Below, in pieces: positions 45,919 to 60,600 of a DNA stretch of 64,000 nt. The DNA comes from Nymphaea colorata (lineage: Eukaryota > Streptophyta > Magnoliopsida > Nymphaeales > Nymphaeaceae), in contig NC_045147.1 of NCBI RefSeq assembly GCF_008831285.2, positions 24,390,981 to 24,454,980 on the forward strand, in the 5' to 3' direction. Within the stretch, counting starts at the first letter, position 1. Every line of letters begins with the position of its first letter. The notes under the pieces were generated by a model, which saw only the letters and a program-made list of their open reading frames with translations, was not told where the DNA came from and ran no database searches. Both the position numbers and the translations under genes were made by a program.

Positions 45919-48900
45919 ATAGAGTGGCAATGAGTCCATTTTAAATGTGGTTGAACGGAAGAAGCAATTGAATGGAGAGTACAGGGTAGATACAAAATGC
46001 CCCTTTGCTCGACTTGGCTCAAGCAGAAACCAAACAAAGTTTTCACTGTTTATTCTTCTTCATCGATCAGTTTCACTTTTTCATTTAATCGTGTGCTTTC
46101 TCTCTCCTCGTTCTCTTCATCTCCAGGGAAAGGCGCCAACGCTCGTCCCAGCTGTGGCGCCAGTGTTTCTTTCTCTGTTCTTTCTCCTACTCTGCCGCTT
46201 TGCACGGCGCGCTAGAGCACCTGTTTTCTGGCGCTGTTGAAAGTAGCCGCCATTGGTAGGCTAATTCATTAGCGCTAAAACACCGCCAGTCATTTCTGTG
46301 TTGAGTTTTACTCTGCTGGTCACGCCTTCTGTCCATCAAAACTTTAAGTGTTCTTCCTTTCTCTTGCTTTAGAGGTCCAAGGTAGATTCAAAACTTAAGT
46401 GAAATTAAGGTTACTCTCTTCAACTAGAAAGTAGCAGGGCACTAATAATATCATTTTAAAATTTAAGGGGCACACACACCTGCCTTTGGCTGTGCTTTCA
46501 CCAGCCCACCTTAGAGAGAGAGAGAGAGCACAGATTAAGTCATCAGCAAACGTATCAGCAAATAGTTATTTTATCTTAATTCGATGAAGCATATCCGGAG
46601 AAGTGGTCTTGCCATGTACACCATAGTCGCCAACCCAATCCCCTTTTCTTAAAATTGTTATCCCGCTTCCAATTTTTCTTTCCACCATTTCGGCAATAGT
46701 AAAAATGCAATAACTAGTAACCATGATCTAATTAACACTTACGCTATTGCATGCCATGGTACAAATTAAGATCTAAAGCAAAACCAGGTGACTTGGCAAA
46801 TTTTGTTCCCCAAGGTTGTTTCATGTCCTCTCAGTGACAACACCTAAGGGACAAGTAATGCCACTGGTATTATGTATCCCCAGAGGCAGATGCTTATGTA
46901 ATATTTAATCTTATCAGCGACCTCACACTAGCTACGCGCTTCTTTCTTGTGTTCACGAGAAACCGTTGAGGTTCCTTTCACCGGCGGCCGCGGGACACCC
47001 TACTCTGCAAGCCGACACCCTTTTCATTTTGGGTCTTGGACACCTTCTCACCTAGCTAGAATGAAGAGGTTCGTCAAGGTAAATGGATATGTCCTTTGGG
47101 TTGAGTAGATTCTTGGTGTTGTACGTGAAGCCAAACCAAGAAATGCGACAGAACTGCGATTTTTGGTTAATAATGCCCATCAGATGCATGCAGGTAGCAT
47201 AGCATGCCCTTAACCAGTGGCCCAGCTTCCAATAATGTTTCATAAAGAATATAATGCCGGTTGATTGATTGATTTTTGTTTTGCTGCTTCAGGTCCAACG
47301 ACTTCGTTCTACATGGACCAGACGACAAGAAGCAATTTACCTAACCAGGCACTGCTATGAGTGCCATGTATTTAATTACTGTGGAAAAAATGGACACAGT
47401 ACTAGAATGTCCTTATTTTTGCTACGGTGCACATAGGTCCCTCTGCCTCTAATCGGAAGTACATGATCACTTCCCTAGCCCCCAAAGTACACCTACGATT
47501 TGGCATCGTCCCAAGAAGAATCTGTCCTGTGATATAAGATGGGAGCCAACTCTGGCGCCACCTCATTCATCACAGTTCCAACCAGTCAAAGAAATGAATC
47601 CAGAAGAATTATGGCAGTTAGTTCTTTCAGAAACCGGCCATCGGAGATTCAATCGGACACAGGACAATAACTAGTCTGTGGACTCTTGCGCTTTGTCTCG
47701 TTTACTGATCATCATTGCTGATTGTCCTACAAGTTGGCACCGTTAGGACACTTCTATCTCCTCTCCTCTGCAGGTAGCATCAACAGAAGAGGAAAGGAAA
47801 TGATTTGAACCGCCTGAAGCTCCTGTTCTATAAAAGAGCGGAGAAGGTGAAAGTGATACCATGGAACTACAACGTGACTGGACAAGACCAATGTAAGACC
47901 CGTGACACGAACCCAGATGATTAGGCCGCCCAGCGAATGAGCTCGTAAGGTGAAACATAGATAGCACCATACATTCCCAGTTGATGTTGCATGGGTTATA
48001 AGTAAACTGGGAAAACAAATTGCAGGAACGTAATTAGTACAGTTATGGTGGTGTTCTCATCTCACACGCACACGCAGTGACTTGATCCCCTCTGCAAATG
48101 CACTTCTCTTCGTGGTTCAAAGTTGTAATCGACATCTTAGAACAAGTGCCACTATCGAATTATGTGTTTGACTAAGCATTTTTCACTTGATCTGACCTCC
48201 TGATCATGGAAATGACAGTGAGATATTGCTTTAACTCATAAACCATGAGCAACTTCCCTAAATAGATTCAGTCAAAGATTGGGTTCCTCAAATAAATGTA
48301 TCTGGATACGCTCCTTAAAATAAGTAGTGAGGGGTAAACCATCATTTTGTAGCGGCATTGGCAAGCAAAGTTGAGGAATTGGTTTTATGCGCCTCTTTTT
48401 GCCTCCTGGATGTAATTGGTACTCCTCCTTACTTTGTTGCTCACTCATGTTTTTCCTACCGAAAGGATTTTTTTTTTTTTTTAAACCTTCTTCCTGTTCC
48501 TTGCATGATTAATCTTCTGTCCGCTGAACTCTCGAGAGCTATTTCATCTGTGCCTACTGAACACTTTACGATCGTTGGGCCACTTCGATAGGGTAAATAA
48601 ACTTCGCTGGATTAGTATGACACTTGTCCAACCATGATCTTGGAAAAGTTGACTGCCGAGATGCCTCACTGGGGCCTATATTTCTTTATGATGCTGTCCG
48701 CCAGTACTGCATGCAGGGCCGCAGGTACTGTAGCTGCAATGAACTTGACTCCACCATCTTAATAGTGGCTTTTTTGAGTGTGGAGAATATTGCTCATGTA
48801 TCCACTTAATGCAATTTCCTTTTCTTTTTTTTGGGGGTATTAAGAAGTGGCGGAAAGAACAGAACAGAAATCATGTATCACTTCCTTCCTTCAAAAAGGC

Positions 48901-50651
48901 CTTACTTTTTCTTGTATTGTCACTGAATCCTATATATGGATGAGCAGATGCGTCGTAAATGATTTATTTAGTTAGAAACGAGAAAATTAAACGAGTACTG
49001 ACTTGCTACCAGCCTACCACATATTGTATTTCCATCAACAAAACACTCAATCCTCACAATGAACATTAAAAGGCTGAAACATTGTTGGATACCCTTCAAA
49101 TATGCCAGATTCATCAGGGTTGAGTTTGTGGGCATTAGATGCAGTAGTGCTCCCCATGAAATGCGGGACCTGAGCTGAAACCTAACAGGGGGACATGTGC
49201 CCTTCATGCGCCCTATGACACCGCCATACCACCATATAATGGATGACAGCCGAAAGATAAGAATTGGCCCCATACATATGATGCGGTATGTACAGAATTG
49301 TTCCCGGCCGGTGAGCTGCAGAAAAGGTCCTACCATTGGCAAACAAACACATATGTCACAATAATTGTGGATATTTTCATCACAAATATTTGTTCACTTC
49401 AACTCTGAATAGATCAAAAACACCAACGAAAGATCATGAACGCTTTGGAATACTTATTATATATTCTGTAGAAACCTGCTACAAGGCCAATGCGATCAAA
49501 ACCTTCGCTGTAAGTTCCGCTAATCTGTATAATGATTTCTTCCTATATTATAATAAGTGACAATATTTTCTCAAATTTTAATAATGCATAGAAAGACAAC
49601 ATCCGCAGTAGTGTGTTTCCTTCCTATTGCTGCTGATAAGCCGATCGAAATTAAGAATGCGTGCCAATGTTGTAGTAAATCGATGACATTTTTCCACTCA
49701 ATTATGCTCCTTTTATAAGAATACTTTACTTGGCCAAAAAATAAGATGCATGGCTAGCTAGCTACCTGCTGTGACTGCCAGGAAAATACATACAGTGATC
49801 ATGTGGAAATCAAAGCTGTGACATGTTCCTATCTTTCTTCGGATTTCTCAAGAATTTCTGACCTACGTACGTACGTGCCATAAAAAGAGGAATGTCCGTC
49901 CTATGCCATTAATTTATTATCCAGTCACCTGGCATTTCAGACAATTAACATCATAACATGGACCAGGACCAACCTATGCCCTTCACGAGCTTGTTGCTAT
50001 AGCAGTCATGTAAACTGCATGTGCATGAAATGAGTGGCTCTGAATTCTGACGGTGTTTTACATTACTAACCTACAGCACCGCGCGTCCTAACCATTTCAA
50101 TTCTGCACACATTCCAAAAGATGTATCTGTTTGCATTGTTTCATTTATATATTGAACCACATGAAGTCGATCCCATACCACTCATTTCCTACAAAAAGTT
50201 AGAAGAATTTATATTTAACCCTATTTTTCCACTAAAAATCGTCTACCTACGTACTGTGATTTAAGCACATAGAGTGAAACAAAACGGAATCTGGTGACTG
50301 CATCGAGTCCGGTGTGACTTGATCCAACAGATGGACAGGTAAAAATTTTGGAATGGGTGTCAAGTACTTTTAGGGTCTGAATGACAGCGGCATAAGAGAA
50401 TCGTTCTCTCGTACTTAATGCAGAGTAGAGAAGTACTTTCCCCTGCCGCTTTCTACTCCATTCATTCATCTGTCGAATTTTGTGACCAATTACTTTCAAG
50501 ACTGCAGATAAGACCGCCCTTGACCGGACGTCTTCTGGTGGTTACAAGACCAAAGCTTGCTAACAAGATGCAGTCGCAGTATGATTGAAAAGAGAGAGGG
50601 ATTGATGTGAAAGAGATTGAGAAGGGGAGAGTGTAACTTCTTACTCCTGCC

Positions 50652-50693
50652 GGCTATATTGTAGTTGTAGCTGGCTATATTGTAGTTGTAGCT
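50652..50693 (+). repeat. 21-bp tandem repeat
   Basis: Two identical units starting GGCTATATTGTAGTTGTAG, followed by a partial third (AGCTATAT). Non-coding. Confidence 0.9.
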
Positions 50694-53600
50694 AGCTATA
50701 TCTTGTGCACGAATCAAAGAGTAGGACATGCGTTATAGTTCTGGTGTAAAGCTTGGAATTTGAAACCCCATTCACTTTCGTGAGCTAATTGTCTATTTCT
50801 GTCGTCTATGAACTTGATCGCTTTAGTATTAGCTAGGTTTTGATCTGTTTGGCTCATAGACATGACCGACACTGACATGAAGAATAAGCTGATCCTTGGT
50901 CGGAAACCAGTAATGCGGGTTACAAGGGTCATGAAAAAGTAAGGACAAAGAAAGAAAAAGCCGGAGAATATTACAGCACAGAGGAATGTCAAATACATCT
51001 TTTCTTTGTTGGAGTTTATAAATATCAGCAACCGTCGTTCACTAAACTTACAAGGAATAAAAAGCAAACAAAAAAGTCTGTTTCTTTTTAAGTAAAGGGG
51101 CCGGGAATACAGTCGCGAGGAATCTAAGGATGTTCCTGCTCTTTTGGTTATTTTCTATTTCTATCTCCTAGATGAGAATATATATAACCAGCTTGAAATA
51201 GTAAAATAATGGAAGAACCAATCATTTGAAGCGGAAAAGCTTAATTCCAAACTGAAGCATAAACATGGAGGGGAAAGCCGGAAAGGAAAGATGGGCAAAG
51301 GAAAGTTACTTTGGTATGCCCTAACTAACATTTGCTTTCTCTTCTCATGAGGTGAGGGTGTGGTCAGCAGTCTGAGTGGATGAGTGATGGAAAACCGAAC
51401 TCTTCTACAGCATTGCTTTGCTGGTCCAATATGGGACGGAACGGACTACTCAATGTGAATACGCTGACTCCATCTGCGCCAGATGCTCACGATATCGGAA
51501 GTCTTGGAACTTTTTGAATAGATTGGTAAAAGTGGGCAACACCCAAAGAGTGATGTAGGAACAGACGAATAACTTTTTTATATCAGCAAGTATGTTGACC
51601 GACCTGTTACCCGCAATTTACAGAAATCAAAAAGCGGTTCTGTTCGGTAAGAAAAACCTAACTTGCGACTAGGAGGCCCTGTTACGACTATTCCATGTCC
51701 TTGAGAGGGAGGAATTCACACTTCACAGATAATACTATACATAGGCAAAGTAAATATGAAACTCGTATGGACTGATTACAAATATGTTTTTGTCAGTTTA
51801 ATTGACAATATAATTGTTATTAAGGTGCGACATGTAAAGGTAATTTTTACAATGTATTAGTTATCACGACATTTTGTAAACCATCAATTAATATAGTTTT
51901 TGTGTTTGCTTATTGAATATATGTGTTTGTACGTGTGTGTGAGGATGCTACGCACACCCCCATTACAAGGAGCCGCAGTTATTTAATCTACAACATAAAT
52001 AAATAATGGAAAAAACAAAAATCGTGAACTCTCATGCACCTACATACATAGACACGCTTTAGTTATATTATGCACAATATTTAATTTGATGGACCCTGCA
52101 TGCTATAATTAAGTTGATTTGTTGGAAATGGATGTTGCAAATTAAAAGAATATGTTCGGACTTAGAACCTCTCCCAAATTAATTAATTGCTCTCCGTCTC
52201 TTTCTTTCTCGGGGTTGATGTAGAGAAGCGCGATCCCCGTTATAAGTTGAAGGTGAAGGATGCGCGGCCATCAGAAGAGTGAGTAGTTGGACGTATGGTC
52301 ATATTTAATTTGTAATTGCATGGGTTAATATTTGCATATTTAATTGTGGAATTGATACTCTTCGTGTTGGGAACTTTATGCTTTGAATGGGAAGTGCCAT
52401 GGGATACAACCATGTAATATTTGGCAGAGCATATGAACTATGGTTTTTAAACAATATCAATAAGCGCATGTCGCGAGTTTGTCATAGGTAGACATGGCTT
52501 TATGACCTAAGCAATCAATTTTCTTTATGTAAAATTCCCTTTTCACTCGGTACTTGCTTATATTATGTATCCTTGAAGGTATAAATACCCTTGATAACGA
52601 CCATCATTAAGAGGAATATTCCGGGCTCGAACTCTTCACAACTCGTATTGGGATTCCGTCCCTCTATAAATATATGAAAGCGCGAATGTGGGTGTTCATG
52701 TGTTAGAGATAGAGATGGAGAAGTGGGATTAATTTTTGGGATTTATAGATGATTTTATTTTTATTAATATGTATGTGACAGGGGAGAGATTCTTCACACA
52801 CTACATTCTCATCCGGTGGCTGCCTTTCCCTCAACCAAATTCTAGCCTTCAACTTTTTATTGGGAAGGAATCCAAATAATTGGGGGTCAGATGTTGAAAG
52901 CCATCGGCTGGGGAGTCACCTGGCATGCATGCAGCGATTACTGCACAAAGGTAACAACATGTTTGGCATGAATCCAAACTAATTAACGAGAGATAAAAAA
53001 AAATGATGGGTAGAGCATCTAGAAATTAATAGAACCGGTGAATGCAACTTGATTCGATCCTGGACCCATGCCACGTGAACTTCATCCCGACCCAGCGTCC
53101 ATCCTTGTGGTGCTCTCAGTTGGGGGGATGGGTGGTCCAGGTTGAGTGGGGGCAGGAATTTTGACGCCCAGAAAAGTAGCTACTGTTGATGGGGGAGGGA
53201 GTTGCCTTGATTGGTATGGTCTCTGTCACCGGCCCTCTTGGCATGGAGAAAGAGCAACAGGAAAGGGGAAATCATGCCATCCATGCAGGGTGACACATAT
53301 GGATGCTCCAAATATGTTCACCAGATGCACCACCTTTCTTTCACTAAGAAGTGCTTGATGTTTTGTATCTTATCTTTGGAGACGTCGAAGTGGAATTGGA
53401 CCGCTGCCAACTTTAGAGAGATGGTTTTCGATGTTCTGCTGAGGTTCGATGGTTACGTGATGTGCAGTTGGTATCCGCAGAAAGTTAAGAGGGGAGAGTT
53501 AATGTTACTGTAAGTAAACATTAAAACAGTGCTGCCCTGGGAATGCTTTTCTGTCTCGTTTCAAAAGGAAGAGGGTTCTTGTCCGGGTCTCTTGGTTTCC

Positions 53601-54179
53601 CAAGAAATCTGAGCATCCCAATCCATGGGAGTTCAAATTTGATGATCCAAACATGTTCAAGCAAGCTCCGATAGTTCAATAAATATCACTTGGATGCGGA
53701 TGCCCTCTCCCGGATATTTGTAGGGCCCAAAAAAGCCTGCCACGTGACTGGTCGCCATCCCCTCCCCTTCCCTTGCATAAGACAGAGCCCATGATTTGGA
53801 TCTCATCCACGGGCGGAAATGCCCGATTAATTGTCAACGCATACGACGCCCCAATTAATTGCGATGAGGGGAGAGTGATCGATCCTCTTCCAAACTTGCT
53901 GGCTCAATCTTCTTCTTCTTATTAGCTGAAATAATACGCGGGAACATGAACTTACCTCCTCACATCATACACTTGTACTTGCTCACAGAGACCCAACCGA
54001 TTGATCAGAGAAGCGAATAATTTGGCATTTTCGTGGTTTTGGATTGGACCCAGTTGGTTTGGCACGGTACAGTCAGTAGCCACAAGGCACGTCAGTAAAG
54101 AAAGAACATTAATCAATCCCATTTTTTTAAAGTAAATCATCCGCTTTTTTTTTTTTTAATTTCGACGATGGCCGTCTTT

Positions 54180-54193
54180 CACGTGTATATAAG
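54180..54193 (+). promoter_or_regulatory. G-box abutting TATA box of FPF1-like gene
   Basis: CACGTG (54180-54185) is immediately followed by TATATAAG (54186-54193). The ATG is 160 bp further on, after a CT-rich leader. G-boxes bind bZIP and bHLH factors (light, ABA); direct contact with the TATA box is unusual and may let such a factor compete with or position TBP. That function is inferred. Confidence 0.6.
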
Positions 54194-54352
54194 TCCCTTC
54201 CCCCCTTCGTCTTTCCATCGCATCCCATCACCACCTTCATTTGAAGCCTCCTTACTAAGCAGTAAGCACCATCTCCTCTCTCTGTCTCTCTCTCTCACCG
54301 ATCGAGTACTGCTTGCTTTGCTTAAAGCACTCGCAAGTTGAAGCAGCAGAAG

Positions 54353-54688
54353 ATGTCCGGAGTGTGGGTGTTCAAGAACGGAGTGGCTCGGCTGGTGTCG
54401 AACCCGGCGGTGGAGCCGATCGACGGCATTGAGCCGACCTGCACGCGGCGGAAGGTGCTGGTCTACGTCCCCACCAATGAGGTCATCACGTCCTACGCGC
54501 TTCTGGAGAGGAAGCTGCTGAGCTTGGGGTGGGAGCATTACTACGACGACCCCGACCTCCTGCAGTTCCACAAGACCTCCTCCATCCACCTCATCTCCCT
54601 CCCCAGGGACTTCTCCAGGTTCAAGTCCGTCCACATGTTCGACATCGTCGTCAAGAATCGCAACGTCTTCGAAGTTAGAGACATCTAG
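54353..54688 (+). CDS. FPF1: Flowering-promoting factor 1-like protein
   Basis: Single exon, 111 residues, the usual size for the FPF1 family. The start is ATG 54353 ([15 protein letters not shown]); an upstream TTG frame extension is not credible. Family blocks are [44 protein letters not shown] and the C-terminal [16 protein letters not shown]. These small cytosolic/nuclear proteins promote flowering and modulate gibberellin-linked growth in Arabidopsis, mustard and rice. There is no intron, as is usual in the family. The leader is CT-rich with CTCTCTCTGTCTC. A long antisense open frame over the gene (54179-54811) is a compositional shadow. Confidence 0.95.
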   Translation: MSGVWVFKNGVARLVSNPAVEPIDGIEPTCTRRKVLVYVPTNEVITSYALLERKLLSLGWEHYYDDPDLLQFHKTSSIHLISLPRDFSRFKSVHMFDIVVKNRNVFEVRDI

Positions 54689-57600
54689 TTTTCCCCACCT
54701 GCCTTTCCCTCCCTCCCTCTCCGTCGCTACTCTTACTACGTATATGTTGTCCTCATGACTTGGTTTAGCCCTAAGGTGGTGCAGTGTTTGAGAGTGGTGG
54801 TGGTGATTCAACCAACATACATACAGCGGTATGTTTGGTGTAGTGTAGCTTGGATGTTAAGATGTCGTTTCTGAGTAATGAAAAAGAATATATTGGCTTG
54901 TGGCTTTCTCATTCTTCGCGTTTTGGCTTCGGAAAGGTGCTGCCACATTCTTGAATTGAGCTGTGCACATCAATCGAACCAAAGAATATCCGGTCAGTCT
55001 TGTCAAACTGCAACTCCTCCCTCCGTCCTCGGTCCCCTTTTTCTCCCACTAACTGCTTGCTGTGTACGTCGTCAATCAACACCGTCGACGACCGGTTCAT
55101 CATTGAACGAAGGCGATAACTTGAATGGGGGGCGGAGAGACGACATTGGCCTTTGACTGTCCTGAGAAAAACGTTTGATTCGCCTGGCGATCTGCGAAGA
55201 ATTCTAGCAAATAATTTTCACAAAAACAAAAAATCGCAGCTCCAAACATGCAACTTTTCATTTCTCGTTCACCGTAAATGGTGTTCCCGATTTGTTAACT
55301 GAACGCTACCCAGGACGGCGCGTCGCGAAGGCACTCGGGTCATGGAAAGAGAAAAGAGGTGACTGGTTAGAGGCCTCCCCATCTCTTTTCCCTTCCTCCT
55401 CGATAATGGAGGAGAGGGAGAAGGATGGCGTGTCAGTGGGACAGCTGCTGCGATTTGAAGGTCGGTGGAGGACGACCCCCGTCACGTGACGTCCTACAAC
55501 CTGGGCAGGACGGCGTGAGAGAGAGAAGGGACAAGAAGGGCGAATTAGCACCCGAAACACGTCCGAGGATCACCGTACAACCTTCTTTCTCCCCAAACGC
55601 GTCAGCGTCGACCCAAATCGGGAAGATGATGTCATCGTCTGGCCGGAGAGATCGAAGAATCCCCACCGGCGTTCAACGGCACCAGCCGGCCCCTTTTTTG
55701 CCCCACACTTCTTTTCCGCGCTGGCCTCCTTGCTTTGCATAGAAACAACACCAAGGGAGAAATCGGCCGGAGTGCTCTTCTTCTCTGCCGCTGCTCCCTG
55801 AAAAGCCTCTACTGCTTTAAAAATCTATTTTCATAAACAAAAGCAAGCGGATTAAATATTACTTCTGCACAGTCTCGTTTACTCTTCGATTTTTTATGTG
55901 CCATTTCACTTAAGCGTACTTGCGAGAGTGAGAGAGAAGCGCAGGCGTTCATGATTCCTATCGTGAGAGTACCATACCGAGTTCATTCTTCTTCCAAAAT
56001 CCCGTAGAATGAAAAGGCTGCACTTGAAGCATAAGTAGCGGACAATCAAGTGCGTGGTTCCTAAATGGTGGTTACTCAGTTTAGTTTAGGAGATACCAAC
56101 CGGACCCTTAACATGCACTATATCTGGTCTTTTGCTCAATAGCTTAATCTCCCCTGATTGATTTGACCATCTTCGTCTCAATCCTAGAAGACAGAGTAGC
56201 CTATGCTTGAAAGAACCTCAAGACGTTACAGCAAATATGTTCTGATCTGGAGGGGAAAGTTGTTGGTACCTCCAGCCCAAATTCCGCATATACAAATCGG
56301 TTGGTCGAGTATCTAACCGAAAATCTGATGGGTGGTACAGTCGGAAAATGAACCCAGTAACTGATGGGTACGCGGCAGACGATAGTCACATGAGAGTACT
56401 GGAGCAAGAGCGCCTGTCAGTGTGACCGGCGGATCGAATTGAGCTGTCAATGACACACGGAGCACATGTTGCAGGCTGGCGCTGCGCTTACCCCAACCTG
56501 ACTGACACCCATTGAATGTTCAGTCACTCATGGAGATGGACTAGTCGAGAGGGTGGAGATGGGCAGCCAACCTCCGGCCACCTTTTTCCATAGGCTTCCA
56601 ACTAGTTGGTCAGGCCTACTTGGGGGGCCTACCGTCCTCTTTTGCCACCCTGCCACTACATCGCAGTCTTGGATGCTACTCAGCCTTTGCTCGTCGGAAA
56701 CGGCCATGGCATCTCCATACCCCTCCATTTAGGTTGTGCAGTAGCAGCAACCATGTCCGGTGGTTGTACGTGTAAGTTGCCGTTCTTTCAAAGCTGCTTT
56801 CCTGGCATAGAAAGGGCACCCATAGCCTGTTGTGCGATTAGCTGTGATTTAAAAGAACATGAAACGCCGATAAAGTTAGAAACAACCATAAATTGGGACC
56901 ACAGCCGGTTTAATTAATTTGTTCCAAGCAAGGAGATGAGGAAAGGTTACATATCTAGTGTTCACACAACTTCGAAACAGGAAGTACACGTATCCCCTAC
57001 TAACCTTGTAAGAATGTTGAGGAAATATTGTAGGTTCATGCGAAGATGAACAATTTTAATTAGAGGCCTTTCATATCAACTTTAACTGCAATGAATAAAA
57101 GCTCGGCAAGAAGCCAGTTTGTTTACAAGGCGAAGGTTTGTACCAAAACATCGCTTTCTTGCTCTTCTTAGTCAGTTTTATTTTTGTTTTTTCAAACGGT
57201 CCTACTCAATTTTACTTTTTCGATGAATATGGATCTACTTTATTTCCAAAAGCAAGCAGAGTTAGGCCGACTCTTGCTAGATTATTGCCCAAACGGGACT
57301 TGACTTTTGGGCTCAAAGGTTTCGAGTCCCTTAATTTGATAAGGCAGATGGAGGAGTTGTCATCCTTTGCATATTTTTCAGTTTTCTTCGGATGAAGGAT
57401 TTTGTATTTTCCATTGGGGAACTGCGTTGACTGCAACACTTCGTCTCGGAGAATATCGGCTAATACCTGTCGTATCTGCTACCATGCCGACATGGGTTTT
57501 GTCTTTTCATTTTATAAAATTAATTTTAACCTCACATAACCAAAAGATCAAGTGATACGGATCAATCGATGAGACGATCACTTAGGGTGCATTTGGGTAC

Positions 57601-60600
57601 CTCTCAAAACGATGTTTGAGAAGGAATTCAAGGAAAACAGTGTTTTGCTTTCCAAAAGCCATTTAGAAGGTGTTTGGATGACTTTTAAACGGTGTCCAGT
57701 TTTTCAAAAACGACGTTTTCTTCCTTCTTTTGATAACCTCTGGGGGAGGGGGGTTCCTTTTTTATTCAAAAACACGTTTTGGGGCACACCATATCATGTT
57801 CATTATAATTATTCAAATTAAAAGTAATAATGTTATGGTCATGTTTTCTCATTAATGTATGATGCATAGTTGTTTTAATGGTTTCCTATGCCATAAAAGT
57901 TTTAACACATTTTAACACAGTGAACTTTAATTCCATTTTTACTAAATTAATTCACGTATACATACGTGTTTTTCTTATCATACGAGTACTTGAGATGGTT
58001 TTTATGTATGTCTACAGCTTCGACTTCCACACTCTGATCAGTAGCACTGTTCAGCCCGTTTCCATTTCTTTTATTATTAAACCATAATAATATAAAGGTT
58101 CTATACAGCACCATCTAAAAATCATTTTTTGTTATCCAAACAAAAACTAGGTTTTAGAGAGTGAAAACCTAGTTTTTTATCATCTCATCCAAACACATTT
58201 CAAAATTCATTTAAGAAAATGGTTTTTAGAAACCAAGTTTTCACAAAAAACAATTTTTCAATGTCATCCAAACGCAACCTTACATGTCGCTGATGCTGTA
58301 ATTTACCACATTAACTGGAGGCTTTGTTAAAGTTAATTAATGAAGGCACGTTAAAGTAGGGGTAGAACTATAAATTTTTTTATTGAACAATAAATAAATA
58401 ATGAACAAACTTTTATTTAACCTCAAGGTAGAGATCCGAGTGTCGTGGAGCTGCTAACCCAAGTCCACCGAGATGCAAAACCAGTCCCCACCTATCCTTG
58501 CCCCTTCCTTAAAGAATAAGAAATACAAATTCTCACTGAAAGGACACGAGATAGGTTCATAGTCTCTGTCATCAGGACACGTGGTAGGAACAGTCTCTTT
58601 CAACAGAACAAATGTAGCATTATCACCTGACCAGAGCATGAAAGAGGAGGGCCGATTCCTTCTTAGTCCCCATCAAGTAGTGCCTGCCCTTGATGTTTAC
58701 ACCCCCCGTCGGTAGAGAGAGAGAGAATTTCGTCCTTGCTTTATCTGCGTATCCACATTGCAAAATTGATTTTGATGAAAAGGTAGTGAAGGTGGTTCAA
58801 AGGTAGAGTTACATTCCTTTTCAAAGCAGACTGTTGCCCATGATTCAAATGGCACCTTCGATTCCAGAAGCAATAATTAAGATTTTGCATGCCCAACTTT
58901 TGCGTCCCCATTGTTTTGCCGAAAGAATGCATAAACCACCCTTCTACATCCGCAATCCCAACGGCCGTTCATTTTAACGCCTCGCAATGTCTCGGAAAAC
59001 AGCCGTCAACACCATCATCATCAACAAAGTCCATGGGGTTTGTCTCCTTTTCTTTGCAGCGCCTACCTTAATTTCATGCGGCTCGTGGCCCCATAAAAAT
59101 TTTCATTTCGCAAATCGAGAAATCTCCGTTGGAAAAAGTGGGTCGTAATTATGTAACTAATAGAGTGGCCAGGATACGCCTCTAGTTACCCTGGTTTAAC
59201 TTTTGTATCTGTTTACTGTTATAGTCTCGGCCACAGTCTACAACTCAAAGACTGAAATTTCCTTGGACGGTTGAACCGCAGACACTTTCATCATGTTGCT
59301 CAAACCGAATGCAAGAAGTCATGTTCATCACTCAGTTCAACTAGAGCCAACTCGCCCATTCCTTCCATGATATATAAGCACATGTACAACTGACCCTTGG
59401 ACCAACGCACCTTAGGCTCATTTTGTCGTAGATGTCAGATATTTCAAGTGGAGACAGGTTTGTTCGAGATTCTCCTTCAGTATGCAGGAAAACACCGTGG
59501 CGCATCTCCACTTTCAATGAAGGCCTGCGATCGTCACGGTAAATGAAAAAAGAATAAAAGTGGATCCCATCATTCTTCTAATGGTTAGTCTCATAAAACG
59601 AGCCATAGGCATAGACATGTTTCTTAGCTAAATTCACCTCATAAATCAATGGCTGGAGAAGCATAGGCATGCTTTTAGCTATCCTACTCTCAACGCATTG
59701 CATGCATAACTTTAGAGAATAAATAATTCATTATATAGCCTGAGCCCACCAATTCAATTCAAGTATATTGAATTGAAACCAAAAACTTAAGAGCCCGTCC
59801 ATGTACGATCCATACTAGATCTAACCTCCAGCAAATCTCTCGTTTGCTTTTAAAAATTGATGTTCCTTCTCTTTATCAAAACGTTTAGCTAGAACTTAGT
59901 GTCTCATTTCCATACAAATACATTTAGTCCACCAAGTAGACACGAGGTTCCACTTCTTTTAATTTCATACTGTTTTACATCTTCACTGTTTTTCTCCGTC
60001 GAATTCAAGCCACTATTGGTGATATGTAAACCATCTAAAAAGATTTTTCTCCAACCCACCAATCTTCAGAATGCCGGACATGACAACCAACGGTTTTACT
60101 TTCCTATTTGCTAGTATGAGTGGGCTACTGGAATAACTTAATAAAATATTAAGTATATTACGACAACGCACATGCTTGCCTCTATGAAGCGACAACAGCT
60201 CAAGGTAGAGAGACAAGGGAGCTAAATGGGTAAAGACGTCAGAGTCAACCCCTAGAGATCAGCACACAATCTCTACGAAGCCATCCATATTAGTTTCCGG
60301 TCATTCCTAAGAACTTACAGCAACCTAGGATTACTGATCGATTTCAACGTACATATAAGCTCGTTTCAAGGACAGAGCGGGCGGTCAATTCAATTCTTAA
60401 GATATCATCGCACGTAAGCGCGCGTTCAGCAGGCATTCCAGAAAACCACCTCATTGACCTGAATAGTTGGTTTTGAGTAAGAGCCAGGATCAACAAAATG
60501 ATCCAAATCTCTTCAAGGTACTAAAGGCAGATAGTCCAGCTGGAAAGTTGAATGAAAATCAACATTGTGAAAGGTAGAAAAGCCTCTTGTGGCCAATCTC

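Larger units (their letters stand above)
44480..54179. other. Long intergenic stretch, VAMP to FPF1
   Basis: About 9.7 kb. It starts with the VAMP leader and promoter, CT-rich on the + strand near 44675-44697. It contains MITE family A copy 4, a short (GA)n near 46513-46528, and a 21-bp tandem repeat at 50652-50693. The frames at 48968-49342 and 50714-51067 have only TTG starts and no domain. No confident gene. Confidence 0.55.

Noticed and set aside
48968-49342. 124-codon minus-strand frame
   Set aside because: TTG start only, no domain or signal, and alternative frames of the same strand look no worse; not supported as a gene.
50714-51067. 117-codon minus-strand frame with a hydrophobic segment
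   Set aside because: TTG start, no peptide-hormone motif, AT-rich; the hydrophobic run is expected from T-rich DNA.
54179-54811. 210-codon minus-strand frame over the FPF1 gene
   Set aside because: Codon-bias shadow of FPF1; low-complexity Val/Asp/Glu-rich, no domain.
57138-57395. 85-codon frame resembling a secreted peptide
   Set aside because: Starts with TTG, no ATG before the hydrophobic part, no recognised motif.
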